A DNA stretch of 64,000 nt, from assembly GCF_022369515.1 (NCBI RefSeq), contig NZ_CP059724.1, forward strand, positions 6,448,001-6,512,000, read 5' to 3'. Both the position numbers and the translations under genes were made by a program. Below the pieces are notes generated by a model. The model made no database searches. It was not told the origin of the DNA and saw nothing but the letters and a program-made list of their open reading frames with translations. The DNA comes from Paenibacillus sp. 19GGS1-52 (lineage in GTDB: Bacteria; Bacillota; Bacilli; Paenibacillales; Paenibacillaceae). Positions 52,093 through 62,200 of this stretch are shown in pieces; the first letter of the stretch is position 1, and each line of letters begins with the position of its first letter.

Positions 52093-52137
52093 AAAAAAAA
52101 CCGATTCCAATGACAGCACGCTGTCCGGGCACGGTTT
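52093..52137 (-). terminator. Rho-independent terminator after the small ORF at 52207
   Basis: AAACCG and CGGTTT outer pairs enclose a GACAGC/GCTGTC stem; eight T residues follow on the minus strand. Confidence 0.7.
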
Positions 52138-52206
52138 ATGAGAATCCTCATGGATGTTAGCTCAGAAATGATGAGTAAGAAAAGCAAGGGGCAAGTCTAT
52201 CTGTAT

Positions 52207-52395
52207 TTAGGAGACGGATGAGTTCATCCTTACCAACTCATGCTCTACGACCATGGTCAGTTCTTCTTCATAACCTCCCGTAATCCGATACTTCCGGACA
52301 TACTCCTTTACGAACTTCTTCGGGTCTTTGGGCCGGAAAATACGTGTCATTTCCCGTAGACTTTCCTTGACTTCGTTATGACCTTTACTTGCCAT
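52207..52395 (-). CDS. Small conserved-looking cytoplasmic protein, unknown
   Basis: 62 residues, charged and helical: KESLREMTRIFRPKDPKKFVKEYVRKYRITGGYEEELTMVVEHEL. GGGAGGG lies upstream of the ATG and a terminator follows. I do not recognise the family. Confidence 0.65.
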   Translation of the reverse strand: MASKGHNEVKESLREMTRIFRPKDPKKFVKEYVRKYRITGGYEEELTMVVEHELVRMNSSVS

Positions 52396-52397
52396 GA

Positions 52398-52981
52398 TCA
52401 GTTCCCTCCCAAAACATTAAAAATGAATGCTCCGTTGCAGAGAATGCATGATGAAAAGTGCGCCGTAACTTCGAAATGCAAGTAAGTATCCTTTACACAT
52501 ACGTGGCTTGCATTATCCGCCAAAATAATAGATCCATGAACTGAAGATTTGGAAACATCATCTTGCCGGTGAAGCAGGTTCGTCGTGATTTGGGCTGTGC
52601 GTTGTAAGATGACTATTGAGTAGATCACCTTGACAATATAGTTACCCGAAGAGCCTCTTACTGAATCACTCCTTTCGGGCCTTATCGTTATATTGTATCA
52701 TATTCCGGCCTAACTTCCACCTTTCCTGATAAAATGTATTATTGGATTTTTTTTATTTTAGCAAGCAAACACGCAGGCACAAGACTGTTATATATATATC
52801 GGAAGATATTTAGGAAGACTGTAGTCTTCCAACTATTAGCCTATATATGGTTATTTAAATCTACATACTTTGTCCGGGCTAATCATAGGCTTCTAAGGAA
52901 GAAGGAAAGCCCGGTTGCCCAGCTACAACACCTGACTTAAGTCATCCCCTTCTTCTCCATGCCACAAGGAGAGTGAGCTAC
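52398..52981. other. Intergenic region between the small ORF and the DUF4870 gene
   Basis: About 580 bp. A 76-codon minus-strand frame (52398-52628) has no ribosome site and unlikely composition. No other structure stands out. Confidence 0.5.
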
Positions 52982-53320
52982 TTGTCCCCTTTCAGATCAT
53001 CTACTGGATTACCCGATAATATTGCGGGTGCACTCTGTTATTTCTTCCCTTTTATTGGCGGTGTCATCTTTCTTGCCCTTGAGAAACGCAGCCGCTTCGT
53101 GTTGTTCCATGCGCTGCAATCGCTAATTGCCTTCGGCGTATTGATGGTCTGTCATGTCTTGACGGCAGTCATTCCCTTACTAGGCCCGCTGCTTGAGGTA
53201 ATCCTCTCCCTAGTTGGCTTGACCGTGTGGCTGCTGATGATTTACCATGCTCTAAGTGGTAGATGGTATAAACTGCCTTGGGCCGGAGAGTTTGCTGAAA
53301 GCCAGCTGCGCCATCTGTAA
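52982..53320 (+). CDS. DUF4870-family (Tic20-like) membrane protein
   Basis: 112 residues from TTG 52982, ten bases after AAGGAG; a GTG at 52973 is too close to that site. Three membrane helices: NIAGALCYFFPFIGGVIFLALE, FHALQSLIAFGVLM and ILSLVGLTVWLLMIYHAL. KRSRFVLFHALQS is typical of DUF4870. Function unknown. Confidence 0.85.
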   Translation: MSPFRSSTGLPDNIAGALCYFFPFIGGVIFLALEKRSRFVLFHALQSLIAFGVLMVCHVLTAVIPLLGPLLEVILSLVGLTVWLLMIYHALSGRWYKLPWAGEFAESQLRHL

Positions 53321-53422
53321 AGGCAAAGCTTCTCCCTCTTAAAAAGGATTCCCTTTTGTCCCTTCACTCCTTACAATGGAGACAGGACATCCATTGTACA
53401 TTCAGAGGTTGGAGGAACAACC

Positions 53423-54379
53423 ATGTATTTATTTATCATAAATCCCCGCTCCGGCGGCGGAGCAGGGCAACGCACCTGGCTGAGCGTTGAGAAGCTGCTT
53501 AAAGAGCGTAAGGTTTCCTATGAGAGCTTATTTACTCATAGCGCAGACGAAGCAGAGCAGTTGGTAGCCGAGCGACTGTCACGTCAGGAGGATTGGACTA
53601 CAGCTGTCGTCATCGGTGGTGACGGTACCATCCACAGCGTGCTGGGGGCCTTGCGGCACAAGCGCGTACCACTGGCAGTAATTCCCGCTGGCTCCGGCAA
53701 CGATACGGCCCGCGGCTTCGGCATCCCCCTTACGCTTGAGGCAGCGCTGGAAGTTGCGCTCAGTGATTGTTATCTCGAGTCTGATCTTCTCTCCGGCGCG
53801 GACGGATTGACCCTGACCGCCGTGGCCAGCGGCTTCGACGCCCAGGTGTCAGAGAATGTGAATACCAGTTGGTACAAACGCCTGTGCAACGCCATTGGTG
53901 CCGGACAGCTGGCCTTTATCATCGGCATCTTGCATACGCTGATGACCTTCAAGCCCTGCCGCGTGAGCGTGGCCTGCGATGGAATAGAGCATGTCTATGA
54001 GACGGCATGGCTCGTCTCTATCTGCAACCTGCCTAACTACGGCGGTGGGCTCTTGATCTGCCCGCAGGCGAAGGTCGATGACGGCCACCTCGACGTCTGC
54101 GTAGTCCACGGGTGCAGCCGCTGGCAGTTGCTGCGGCTGTTCCCGACGGTACTGAAGGGCAGGCATGTGACGCTGCCCTTCGTGTCCATGCTGCGCGGAC
54201 GCAGCGTAGCCGTCACCTTCGCGCAGGCGCGGCACGCCATCGGCGACGGCGAGAGCCTCGGCACCGAGCCGCTAGCGGTGCGCTGCGAGCCAGGGGCGCT
54301 GCGCGTGCTCTCTCCGCAGGCCGTGAGCAGCGTTCTGGCTGCGGGCGGCTCTGCAGCATCCTGCCAAGCGAGCGGCTAG
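53423..54379 (+). CDS. Diacylglycerol/lipid kinase family protein
   Basis: 318 residues. Kinase motifs: NPRSGGGAG at the N-terminus, VVIGGDGTIHSVLGAL, and PAGSGNDTARGFGIP. The C-terminal half carries the beta-sandwich with CPQAKVDDGHLDVCVVHG. It probably phosphorylates diacylglycerol or a related lipid to recycle phosphatidic acid, as DgkB does. The last third is very GC-rich (GCGC tracts) compared with its neighbours. Confidence 0.9.
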   Translation: MYLFIINPRSGGGAGQRTWLSVEKLLKERKVSYESLFTHSADEAEQLVAERLSRQEDWTTAVVIGGDGTIHSVLGALRHKRVPLAVIPAGSGNDTARGFGIPLTLEAALEVALSDCYLESDLLSGADGLTLTAVASGFDAQVSENVNTSWYKRLCNAIGAGQLAFIIGILHTLMTFKPCRVSVACDGIEHVYETAWLVSICNLPNYGGGLLICPQAKVDDGHLDVCVVHGCSRWQLLRLFPTVLKGRHVTLPFVSMLRGRSVAVTFAQARHAIGDGESLGTEPLAVRCEPGALRVLSPQAVSSVLAAGGSAASCQASG

Positions 54380-54505
54380 GCAGGGGAACCCGAAACTGAA
54401 GCAGCGGCCGCTGGACTTGTTGCTTCAGTTTGCGGAGCGTTGGTTTGTCCACTAACGTTATTTGGCGTTAGTGTTAAGTTACTGTAAAATAATCGTGACC
54501 CTGAA

Positions 54506-54553
54506 CAGCAAAAAAGCAAGCTTCCAGAAATTAGGAAGCTTGCTTTTTTGCTG
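54506..54553. terminator. Bidirectional terminator between the lipid kinase and xpt
   Basis: A 20-bp perfect stem, CAGCAAAAAAGCAAGCTTCC and its complement, with an 8-base loop and A/T runs on both sides. It serves both converging genes. Confidence 0.92.
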
Positions 54554-54578
54554 TTACATCCTTGCTTCCGTTAAGAGA

Positions 54579-55157
54579 TTACTCCTCTTCTACGAATGAG
54601 ATTACTCCATCCTCCAGCGAGGCGATCCGTACGAGCGACTCCACGCGGTACCCAGCTTCCTTCAGCAGCCGATTCCCCGGCTGAAAAGCTTTTTCAATCA
54701 CAATTCCGATTCCGACAACCGTGCCTCCTGCCTGCTCCACAATACGGGCAAGACCGAAGGCTGCCTCACCGTTCGCCAGAAAATCGTCGACGATCAGCAC
54801 CCGTTCGCCAGAGGCAATAAACTTTTTGGAAACCGTAATTTCGTTACTTTCTTTTTTCGTAAAAGAATAAACTTTCTCCACAAAAATATCTTCCGTCAGA
54901 GTCAGCGATTTCTGCTTACGGGCAAAAATTAGTGGAACCTCAAGCTCCAGTGCTGTCATAATCCCCGGGGCAATCCCCGAAGACTCAATGGTCAGCACCT
55001 TTGTAATCTCTTCACCGGCAAAACGGCGGGTAAACTCGCGGCCGACCTCACGCATCAGAAACGGGTCCATCTGGTGATTCAGAAAAGAATCCACCTTGAG
55101 CACTCCTTGACCGAGTACAATACCTTCGTTAAGTACCTTTTGCCTCAATAACTTCAT
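54579..55157 (-). CDS. xpt: Xanthine phosphoribosyltransferase
   Basis: 192 residues. It begins MKLLRQKVLNEGIVLGQGVLKVDSFLNHQMDP, diagnostic for Xpt. The PRPP-binding motif is VLIVDDFLANGEA. It converts xanthine and PRPP to XMP. In Bacillus xpt is under a guanine riboswitch, but here only 46 bp separate it from the upstream gene and no aptamer is visible, so its control must differ. Confidence 0.95.
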   Translation of the reverse strand: MKLLRQKVLNEGIVLGQGVLKVDSFLNHQMDPFLMREVGREFTRRFAGEEITKVLTIESSGIAPGIMTALELEVPLIFARKQKSLTLTEDIFVEKVYSFTKKESNEITVSKKFIASGERVLIVDDFLANGEAAFGLARIVEQAGGTVVGIGIVIEKAFQPGNRLLKEAGYRVESLVRIASLEDGVISFVEEE

Positions 55158-55203
55158 ATGTGCTCACTCCTTCGCCCCCGCAAATGGACCCATTCTTCCT
55201 ATG

Positions 55204-55509
55204 CTACAACCCTGTTGGCTTCTGCGGCAACAAATTACCAACGATTGTTTTGAGATTATGATCCTCTTTATAATCGTCTTTGCCATTATCGTAACTAGTG
55301 ATGCGGATCTCCGAGAACGGATCTCCAGGATTCAACGGCTTAAATATCAGTTTCTCCCGATCCTCCAACCTCACATTAAACTTCATTTCCTTAAACATAT
55401 CGATTAGCTGAGTTTCGCCCGGCGTTTCTCCATCATCAAGAAAAAGTAGGCCGCGTAAAGGCTTGGGACCATCTGTGTGCTGCACTTCAAAATGAACGAT
55501 ACATTCCAT
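55204..55509 (-). CDS. Hypothetical small protein upstream of xpt
   Basis: 101 residues from the ATG at 55509, which follows GGGAGGTGA. Sequence MECIVHFEVQHTDGPKPLRGLLFLDDGETPGETQLIDMF is not recognised. It is soluble with alternating strands. It could share a transcript with xpt. Confidence 0.7.
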   Translation of the reverse strand: MECIVHFEVQHTDGPKPLRGLLFLDDGETPGETQLIDMFKEMKFNVRLEDREKLIFKPLNPGDPFSEIRITSYDNGKDDYKEDHNLKTIVGNLLPQKPTGL

Positions 55510-55537
55510 GCTTGTCACCTCCCTAAATTAGTTTACT

Positions 55538-56338
55538 TCATTCTTCCTCTTCATCCTGCATAATATATTTACCATATATATTGTTGTAACGCTCGCCATA
55601 ACGCTTCTCCAGCTCGGCTCCCATATCCTGCTCCAGCTCAAACAGCACCATTTCCTGTGTAAAGTGGTTGAGCAGCAGCTCGATCAACACGGAATGCTCC
55701 GTTACCACCGCTTGTGCTGTTCCGTCCTCATAACGCATGCCCAGCATACACCAGCTGCGGTCAATCACGAAAGAGAACTTTCGTCCGTCGCTCCGCCGCT
55801 GCTTGTCTCCTAAAGGGGGCCAGGTTGGATAGGCAGCAGGAACAGCATTCCCACCGTCGAAGGCCCAGAGCAGCTTAACCCCCCGCAACTCAGCCTGTTC
55901 AAGCTCACTGCGCAGAAGCGAGGCTTCCTCCCGCCACACATCCACTACAATTTCCTGCTCGGCCAGATTTAGCTGACGAACCAAAGCACCAAGCACATTG
56001 CGATCGCCTTCCACATTATAAAAAGAAGGACTGACTGGTCCACCACGTGGCATTTCACTTTCCATATAGGCAAGTGAGGCTTGAACTCGGCCGGAGATCA
56101 TGGTAGCCAGCTCATCCGGATTCAGCACACTATAGCGCGCAGGCTCTCCTTCTCCACATCTTACATATCCTTGTTGAGTCAAGCGTTGAAGCGCCGCATA
56201 CACATTAGACCTTGACACTCCAAGCTGTTTGGCTACTTCGTAACCCGAAGCCTGACCTTTAGTTGCCAGCTCCACCATGATTTTGGACTCCATCTCTGTG
56301 AAGCCCAGATTACGCAGATGCAGCAGCAGCTGTTCCAT
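55538..56338 (-). CDS. TrmB-type transcriptional regulator
   Basis: 266 residues. Residues 1-75 are the TrmB winged helix (LRNLGFTEMESKIMVELATKGQASGYEVAKQLGVSRSNVYAALQRLTQQGYV). The remainder is the PLD-like sensor domain (LAEQEIVVDVWREEASLLRSELEQAELRGVKLLWAFDGG). TrmB proteins usually respond to sugars; the ligand here is unknown. Confidence 0.88.
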   Translation of the reverse strand: MEQLLLHLRNLGFTEMESKIMVELATKGQASGYEVAKQLGVSRSNVYAALQRLTQQGYVRCGEGEPARYSVLNPDELATMISGRVQASLAYMESEMPRGGPVSPSFYNVEGDRNVLGALVRQLNLAEQEIVVDVWREEASLLRSELEQAELRGVKLLWAFDGGNAVPAAYPTWPPLGDKQRRSDGRKFSFVIDRSWCMLGMRYEDGTAQAVVTEHSVLIELLLNHFTQEMVLFELEQDMGAELEKRYGERYNNIYGKYIMQDEEEE

Positions 56339-56374
56339 TCTTGTTGTCCCCCTAGCTGACTGTATAACTTTACC

Positions 56375-57157
56375 CTAGATTTGCTCTGAGCCGCAGCGAG
56401 AGCACCACAACGAGCCTTTAGGCAGATCCGCCCGGCAAATTTGGCATTTCACCAACTCCCGAACTCCGCCACTTTCGCTGTCCGCAGCTTCTTCAACATG
56501 TTCAGTTGCCTGCCAGTCCCGAATACGCCGGTCAAGCTCAAGCTGTCTCTCCCGCTCACGTTCCAGCTCATCAGCTTGGCGTCGCCCACGTTCGGAATCT
56601 TGGCCGTTTCCTGTATAATCCTCAATAGGCAGCTCATCATCCGATTCTAGAACGTCAGCATAACCAGCTGGCTGTTCCGGTCGCATGGCCAGTTCCTTCT
56701 CCTCATCCGTTAATTCGTCCGCACCGTAGTATTGGTCTTCGTCCTCATCTGCAGGCATTACATGTACGGTAACTGGTGTAGGCGGAACCTTTCTTGAAGT
56801 GACCGGCTCCTCCAGCTTCCGCCCGCAGTTCGGACAAAAGTTGGCATTCAGAGCAACAACATACCCGCATGCACAGAGGCGCTCATTCTTCAGCTCGGCA
56901 ATTCGTGAGCGCAGGGCTTCGATCTTCTCCTGCAGCTTATTGCAGGTACGTGACAGCTCTACCATTTTTCCTTCGGCCACAGACATATCTCTTGAACGGT
57001 ATCCCTCGTAGAAAAGCTTTCCCATTTTTACAAATTCAATTTCCATCTCACGCTCGATATCGGAAATATGGCCATTCAGCTTACCGACCTCTACGGAATT
57101 TTGCGCTTTTTCGGAAACTCGATTGGCACCATCTTTGATACGTTGGATTAAATTCAT
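56375..57157 (-). CDS. Double zinc-ribbon coiled-coil protein
   Basis: 260 residues. An N-terminal helical coiled-coil (about 5-90) leads to a zinc ribbon CACGYVVALNANFCPNCG (about 95-112). An acidic linker follows, then a second ribbon at the C-terminus, CQICRADLPKGSLWCSRCG. Common in Paenibacillus-like genomes; no function is known to me. GGAGG precedes the ATG. Confidence 0.8.
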   Translation of the reverse strand: MNLIQRIKDGANRVSEKAQNSVEVGKLNGHISDIEREMEIEFVKMGKLFYEGYRSRDMSVAEGKMVELSRTCNKLQEKIEALRSRIAELKNERLCACGYVVALNANFCPNCGRKLEEPVTSRKVPPTPVTVHVMPADEDEDQYYGADELTDEEKELAMRPEQPAGYADVLESDDELPIEDYTGNGQDSERGRRQADELERERERQLELDRRIRDWQATEHVEEAADSESGGVRELVKCQICRADLPKGSLWCSRCGSEQI

Positions 57158-57159
57158 TG

Positions 57160-57569
57160 TAGTTCCTCCTTCTCCACAGTAAGAACAGGGTCAAGTAACA
57201 GCCCCAAATCCTAATTAAGGTAACTCACTATACGCTCCGTCTGTAGCGGAAACGTGTTACTATCATACCAAATGTATCACACAGATTCATTATTTGTCGT
57301 TCCGTGTCATAATGTAACAATGATTATGGCGAATCTTACCGGTAGATGGAGGCTTCCCCACCAACAAATAATGACATAGCCTGTTCTTAGCTTTATGTGC
57401 AGTTATACGTCTTTCCTATAAGAATGTTTCCATGAACTTTGTGCTGCGCTTTCTGCCGCCAACAATCTCCAGCTCGAACACTTCTTACGTTTGAGTCTTA
57501 TTTTGCTTCTGGAGCTCCATATCGGTTAAACTGGTGTAGTCACCAATAACGAAATTCGGGAGAGTACCA
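57160..57569. other. Intergenic region before relQ
   Basis: About 410 bp between divergent genes. I see no RNA gene or strong repeat; promoters for both flanking genes are expected here. Confidence 0.5.
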
Positions 57570-58301
57570 GTGGAAGAACATGACAGCACACAACCTGCAC
57601 TTAATCAGCTACAGATTCACGTTAAAGATCTGCAGCAGTGGCAGGGCAATGAGGATTTTGCCAATCAGGCTGAGGAATTCAAGGCACTACCGGCGCTCTA
57701 TCGCCACGCTCTAAATGACCTGCAGAATAAGATCGATGTTATCAAGACCGAATGGCAAATCCGCGATGGCTTCAGTCCGATTGAGCATATCAAATCCCGG
57801 ATCAAGGAGCCCAAGAGCATCCTGCAAAAGATGCAGCGCAAAGGTTACGAATTCAGCCTTGAGAATATGGAACTACACATACACGATATTGCCGGCATGC
57901 GGATTGTATGTGCATTCGTCAAAGATATATACCGTCTAGTAGATCACCTAAGTGTACGCGAGGATATTCGTGTACTGGAGATTAAAGACTATATCGCTTT
58001 TCCCAAGCCTAACGGATATCAAAGCCTGCATGTTATTGTGGCGATTCCGCTCGTCCTGATGGAGGGAACCCGCTGGGTGAAAGCCGAGATCCAACTGCGC
58101 ACTCTGGCTATGGACTTCTGGGCAAGCATGGAGCATATTCTGTATTATAAATTTGATAAGCAGCTCCCTCCTCATGTGGCGGAAGAGCTGAAGGAAGCCG
58201 CAAGGGCTGCCGATGAACTGGATCAGAAAATGCTGCGCCTGCGCCGTGAAATTCTCGAACTCACCGAGGGAGATAGTTTTGGCAACGGACATAAGCAATA
58301 G
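57570..58301 (+). CDS. relQ: Small alarmone synthetase (RelQ/YjbM-like GTP pyrophosphokinase)
   Basis: 243 residues from GTG 57570 with GGGAGAG upstream. RelA/SpoT synthetase features: IEHIKSRIKEPKSILQKMQRKG, HDIAGMRIVCAF, DYIAFPKPNGYQSLHVIV and KAEIQLRTLAMDFWASMEH. No hydrolase or TGS/ACT domains, so it makes (p)ppGpp-type alarmones constitutively or under transcriptional control, as RelQ tetramers do. Confidence 0.93.
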   Translation: MEEHDSTQPALNQLQIHVKDLQQWQGNEDFANQAEEFKALPALYRHALNDLQNKIDVIKTEWQIRDGFSPIEHIKSRIKEPKSILQKMQRKGYEFSLENMELHIHDIAGMRIVCAFVKDIYRLVDHLSVREDIRVLEIKDYIAFPKPNGYQSLHVIVAIPLVLMEGTRWVKAEIQLRTLAMDFWASMEHILYYKFDKQLPPHVAEELKEAARAADELDQKMLRLRREILELTEGDSFGNGHKQ

Positions 58302-58331
58302 TTAAATTGTCTGCTGTTTCTCATACAAAAT

Positions 58332-58379
58332 AAAAAGGCAGCCCTGCAACAGCTCAAGCTGGAACGGGACTGCCTTTTT
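58332..58379. terminator. Bidirectional terminator between relQ and the SNF2 partner gene
   Basis: AAAAAGGCAG and CTGCCTTTTT at the base of a long imperfect hairpin; it serves both converging genes. Confidence 0.88.
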
Positions 58380-58410
58380 GGATTGCCTTCTTCTGAAGAG
58401 TTGAGCTGGA

Positions 58411-59199
58411 TCACCGCTTGTGCGAATGGCCCGCTCTTCCCGCAGCAGCGTGAGCCACACGCTGCATAATCAGATTCAAACCCTCCTGAGCTCTTGTGGT
58501 CTTAGGCAGCAAGGCTCCCCAATCCTCTGTTGCAACCGCTACAACGGACAGAGAAGGGAAAGGGCGCGCCTCTATCTCATGGAATAGGGGGCCAGGCTGG
58601 TGAAGTGAGCCTTCAGCAGCAGCTTCCGCCAGCCATTCACCTGAAGAGACTGCCGGACCTTTGCGTTCCAGTCGAGCCAGCTCTGCCGCCAACCCACTAG
58701 TCTGCGGTGACCCCACCTCATCAGCAGCCTCATTTTCTTCTTCGGCCCATAGACTAAATATACCGTCCAGAAGCTCTGCTTTGGTTAACCCTCTAAGCGC
58801 GAGGGCCAGCAGGGGTTCCTCTGCCAGTCTTTTCTTGACCTGCTTCAGCGCTTCCTCCTTGTCGCCACCTCCAGCTTGATCAAAGGATGCGTGCGCAAGC
58901 TCGGTATCGGTAGGCAGGAGCTCCAGTTCGTTAAATCCGCTCAAGTGTCCCTGAAGCAGCGCGTACATTTCATTAGGGCTGAGCGCCAGATGCCGCAGCA
59001 CTTCCTGTCTTCTTGTAGCCGGCCAGACCGGAACCTTCAAAGAGAGAGGTTGGCCTGCCTTTGTTCCCTGCATAATAACAGGAGCATCACTGCTGTTTAA
59101 TATAGTCTGTGGGACCACCGCTTTCCCGGATAGCGGTATCCATGACGCTTTTAACACACCGGGGATGACTTCCAGCCGTAGCTCCAACTGTCCACTCAT
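58411..59199 (-). CDS. Hypothetical partner protein of the SNF2 helicase
   Basis: 262 residues from the ATG at 59199, which follows AGGAGGG; a longer frame from 59223 runs over that site. No family recognised. The first half is strand-rich (LELRLEVIPGVLKASWIPLSGKAV), the second half helical and acidic. It lies 33 bp after the SNF2 helicase stop on the same strand, so the two likely act together. Confidence 0.65.
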   Translation of the reverse strand: MSGQLELRLEVIPGVLKASWIPLSGKAVVPQTILNSSDAPVIMQGTKAGQPLSLKVPVWPATRRQEVLRHLALSPNEMYALLQGHLSGFNELELLPTDTELAHASFDQAGGGDKEEALKQVKKRLAEEPLLALALRGLTKAELLDGIFSLWAEEENEAADEVGSPQTSGLAAELARLERKGPAVSSGEWLAEAAAEGSLHQPGPLFHEIEARPFPSLSVVAVATEDWGALLPKTTRAQEGLNLIMQRVAHAAAGRAGHSHKR

Positions 59200-59232
59200 T
59201 TGTAAATCCCTCCTGTAACTCATATCTTCCCT

Positions 59233-62200
59233 TTACATCCAGTCCTGGCCCTGCAGCTCAATAAGCTCCTTGAGTTCATGATTGGACATTTCGGTCAACC
59301 AAGTTTCACCGGAGCCCACAACCTGCTCGGAGAGACTCTTTTTACGTTCAATCAGCTCGTCAATCCGTTCCTCCAGCGTTCCTTGGCAGATCAGCTTGTG
59401 AACATGCACATTCTTATTCTGGCCAATCCGGAAAGCCCGGTCTGTTGCCTGATTCTCAACTGCCGGATTCCACCAGCGGTCATAATGGATCACATGGTTC
59501 GCCCGCGTCAGGTTCAACCCTACTCCCCCAGCCTTAAGAGAAAGCACGAAGAATGCGGGGCCTTCCCCCTCCTGAAAAGCATGGACCATCTCATCGCGTT
59601 CCCGCTTCGGAATTCCGCCATGCAAGAATAGTGGAGCTGAGCCGTATCGCTTGGTCAGTCGGCTGACCAGCAGTTCGCCCATCGCCACATATTGTGTGAA
59701 GATCAAGGCAGACTCCCCAAGCTCAGCAATGTTGTCAAGTACCTCGAACATGACTTCCATTTTGCCGGATTGTTCGTTGCGCTGACCGCGTCCTTCCTCT
59801 TTCCGAAAGAGCTGAGGGTGATTACAAATCTGTTTCAGCTTCGTCAGAGAAGATAGAACAAGTCCGCGGCGGGCCATTCCTGAGCGCTCACCGATCACAC
59901 CGAGCATTTCATCTACGACTCCCTGATACAACGCAGCCTGCGTTTCCGTCAAAGGACAATAAGACTTCAGCTCCAGCTTCTCCGGCAGATCCTTGGAGAT
60001 ATCCGGATCGCTTTTGAGGCGGCGTAGCAAGAATGGTGATACCAGACGATGCAGCTCCCGCAGCCGTTCTCCGCCTTCCCCAGAAACATACCGCTGGCGG
60101 AAGGAATGATAAGTGCCCAAATAGCCTGGGTTTAGAAAATGAAAAATGGACCAAAGCTCACCCAGCCGATTCTCAACTGGGGTGCCTGTCATGGCAATAC
60201 GATGCGGTGCCGACAGCTTCATAACGCTCTGCGCCTGCTTGGTGCGATGATTCTTGATGTACTGTGCCTCATCCAGCACTACTGTGGACCAGTGGATACC
60301 CGCTAAATCCTCACTATCTCGGCCCGCCAAATGATAGGTGGTTAACACAATATCATGGCTGGCTGCCAGATCCATAAAGCTTTCTCCGCGCATACGGCGC
60401 CCACCATGGTGAATATGCACTCTAAGTGAAGGGGCGAAACGCTGCAGCTCTCGCTGCCAGTTGCCCAGCAGTGAGGTCGGGCACAGAATCAACACCGGGC
60501 TCTGCGCTTCCTCGGGAGGAGCAGTCAACGCACGGTCGAGCAGGCAGGTAATAACCTGAATCGTCTTGCCCAAGCCCATATCATCAGCTAGACACACCCC
60601 AAAACCCAGTCCGCTCAGGGCAGTCAGCCACTGATAACCCCGCTCCTGATAAGGTCTTAGGGTACCGTGCAGGCTATCTGGTACAGTGCGTGCCGGAAGA
60701 TTGCGCAATACATCGCCGCGCATCAGCGAGGCCAGCAAGCCGGACGTTTCCATGCCGGTAACAGACATACCCTTCCAGAGTCGGTCATCCCCATCCTCGG
60801 CTTCCAGCCGCATCCAGTCTGCTGCGGACATTTCTCCGCTTTCATGACGCTTCATATATTTAAGAACCTGACGAATTTCCTTCGGATCTACCTCAATCCA
60901 TTCCCCACGGAAACGTACAAAAGGCACGCCCGCCTCAACTAAGGCATTCAGTTCCTCCTCAGTGATTGAGGATTCTCCAAGTGACGCCTCAATACGGAAT
61001 GAAATCAGAGCTTCCATACCCAGAGCCACTGGTGCAGGACCCTCTGTTCCAATCTCCAGCGGCTGCATCTGCATCTTCATGCCAATCCGGCGGCGTCCCT
61101 CGCGGCTCCAGCGGGAAGGCATCTGCACCGTTATTCCCCGGCTGGTTAATTCCTGCACGCTTTCCTTCAGAAAGTAATACAGGCGCTGAGGTTCCAGATC
61201 AACACCATCCGGAGCCGGCACAGACAGCGCACGCTGAATATCCGGCGATACTTTCGCAGCTCGTCCTAGTACTGTAAGAAGCTGCTGCTGAATGTTACGG
61301 TAGCGTTTCCCCCACAACGTGAATTCCCGTTCCTTACTGCTCCAGACCGATTTTGCCGGAAGCCAGAATTCGCCTTCTTCTCTGCTCTCTGCCCAAAAGG
61401 TTAAACGCCAAACCTCGCTTTCGTCTCCTGGCGGCTCGAGACGTAAGCCAAGTCCCAACACTCCGCTCCGTGCTTCCTCTGTCTGGGAATGGGGCATTTC
61501 ATTGCCCGCCGTCTCATTGACGGTGGTGAGCAGCTCTGTTACCTCTGCCGGAGTCCCCTGTACAGGAATATCACGGCTGCCCGTGAGCAGACTATTCCAC
61601 CATAGCTCCGTCAAAGGAGAGCGACCACGGCGATAATTAACCTTATACGGTGTCAACTCACCTTCGATGCCTGCGATAACCCGCTTTATCTCCGCACTCA
61701 TCACAGCCTGTAAAAAGGAATACAGCACATATCCGCCAGCCTCTTCACGCGAAGACAGATCGCCAGCTTCTGCAGTATGGGTACCTAAGGCAAGTACCGG
61801 CATGGATGCTGCCAGCTGTAGAAAAATTTCCTTATCCTCGGGGTTGCGAAAAGCAGGAGACCAGCAAGCCGTAGCTGCCTGTTCCCCCCCACGGCGGCGC
61901 GATCCCACGGGACGCGGTGGTAAAGCTCCCGGTGTGATTCCTCCTTTGCCCATTAATTCCAGAGCAAAGCGGGCTACAGCAGCCCAGTAACGCAATTCAC
62001 CGCCTGGCTCCACTCCCTGACTCAAACATAACGATTCATCCCAGGACAACAGCAGTTCAAAAGCATCCTGAGGCACCAATGCCAATCCTTCAAGCGTTCG
62101 CCCAGGCAGCACACGCCGCACCGGTTTTCCTTCTACAGGAGGAACCGGATATTTCACTTCCGCCAAACGCAGCGCAGCACCCGTAAAAGGACGCAAGCCT

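Noticed and set aside
52398..52628. 76-codon minus-strand frame
   Set aside because: No ribosome site, no familiar pattern, and it ends directly at the next gene's leader.
53849..54452. Minus-strand open frames across the end of the lipid kinase gene
   Set aside because: High GC removes stop codons there; no motif or ribosome site supports them.
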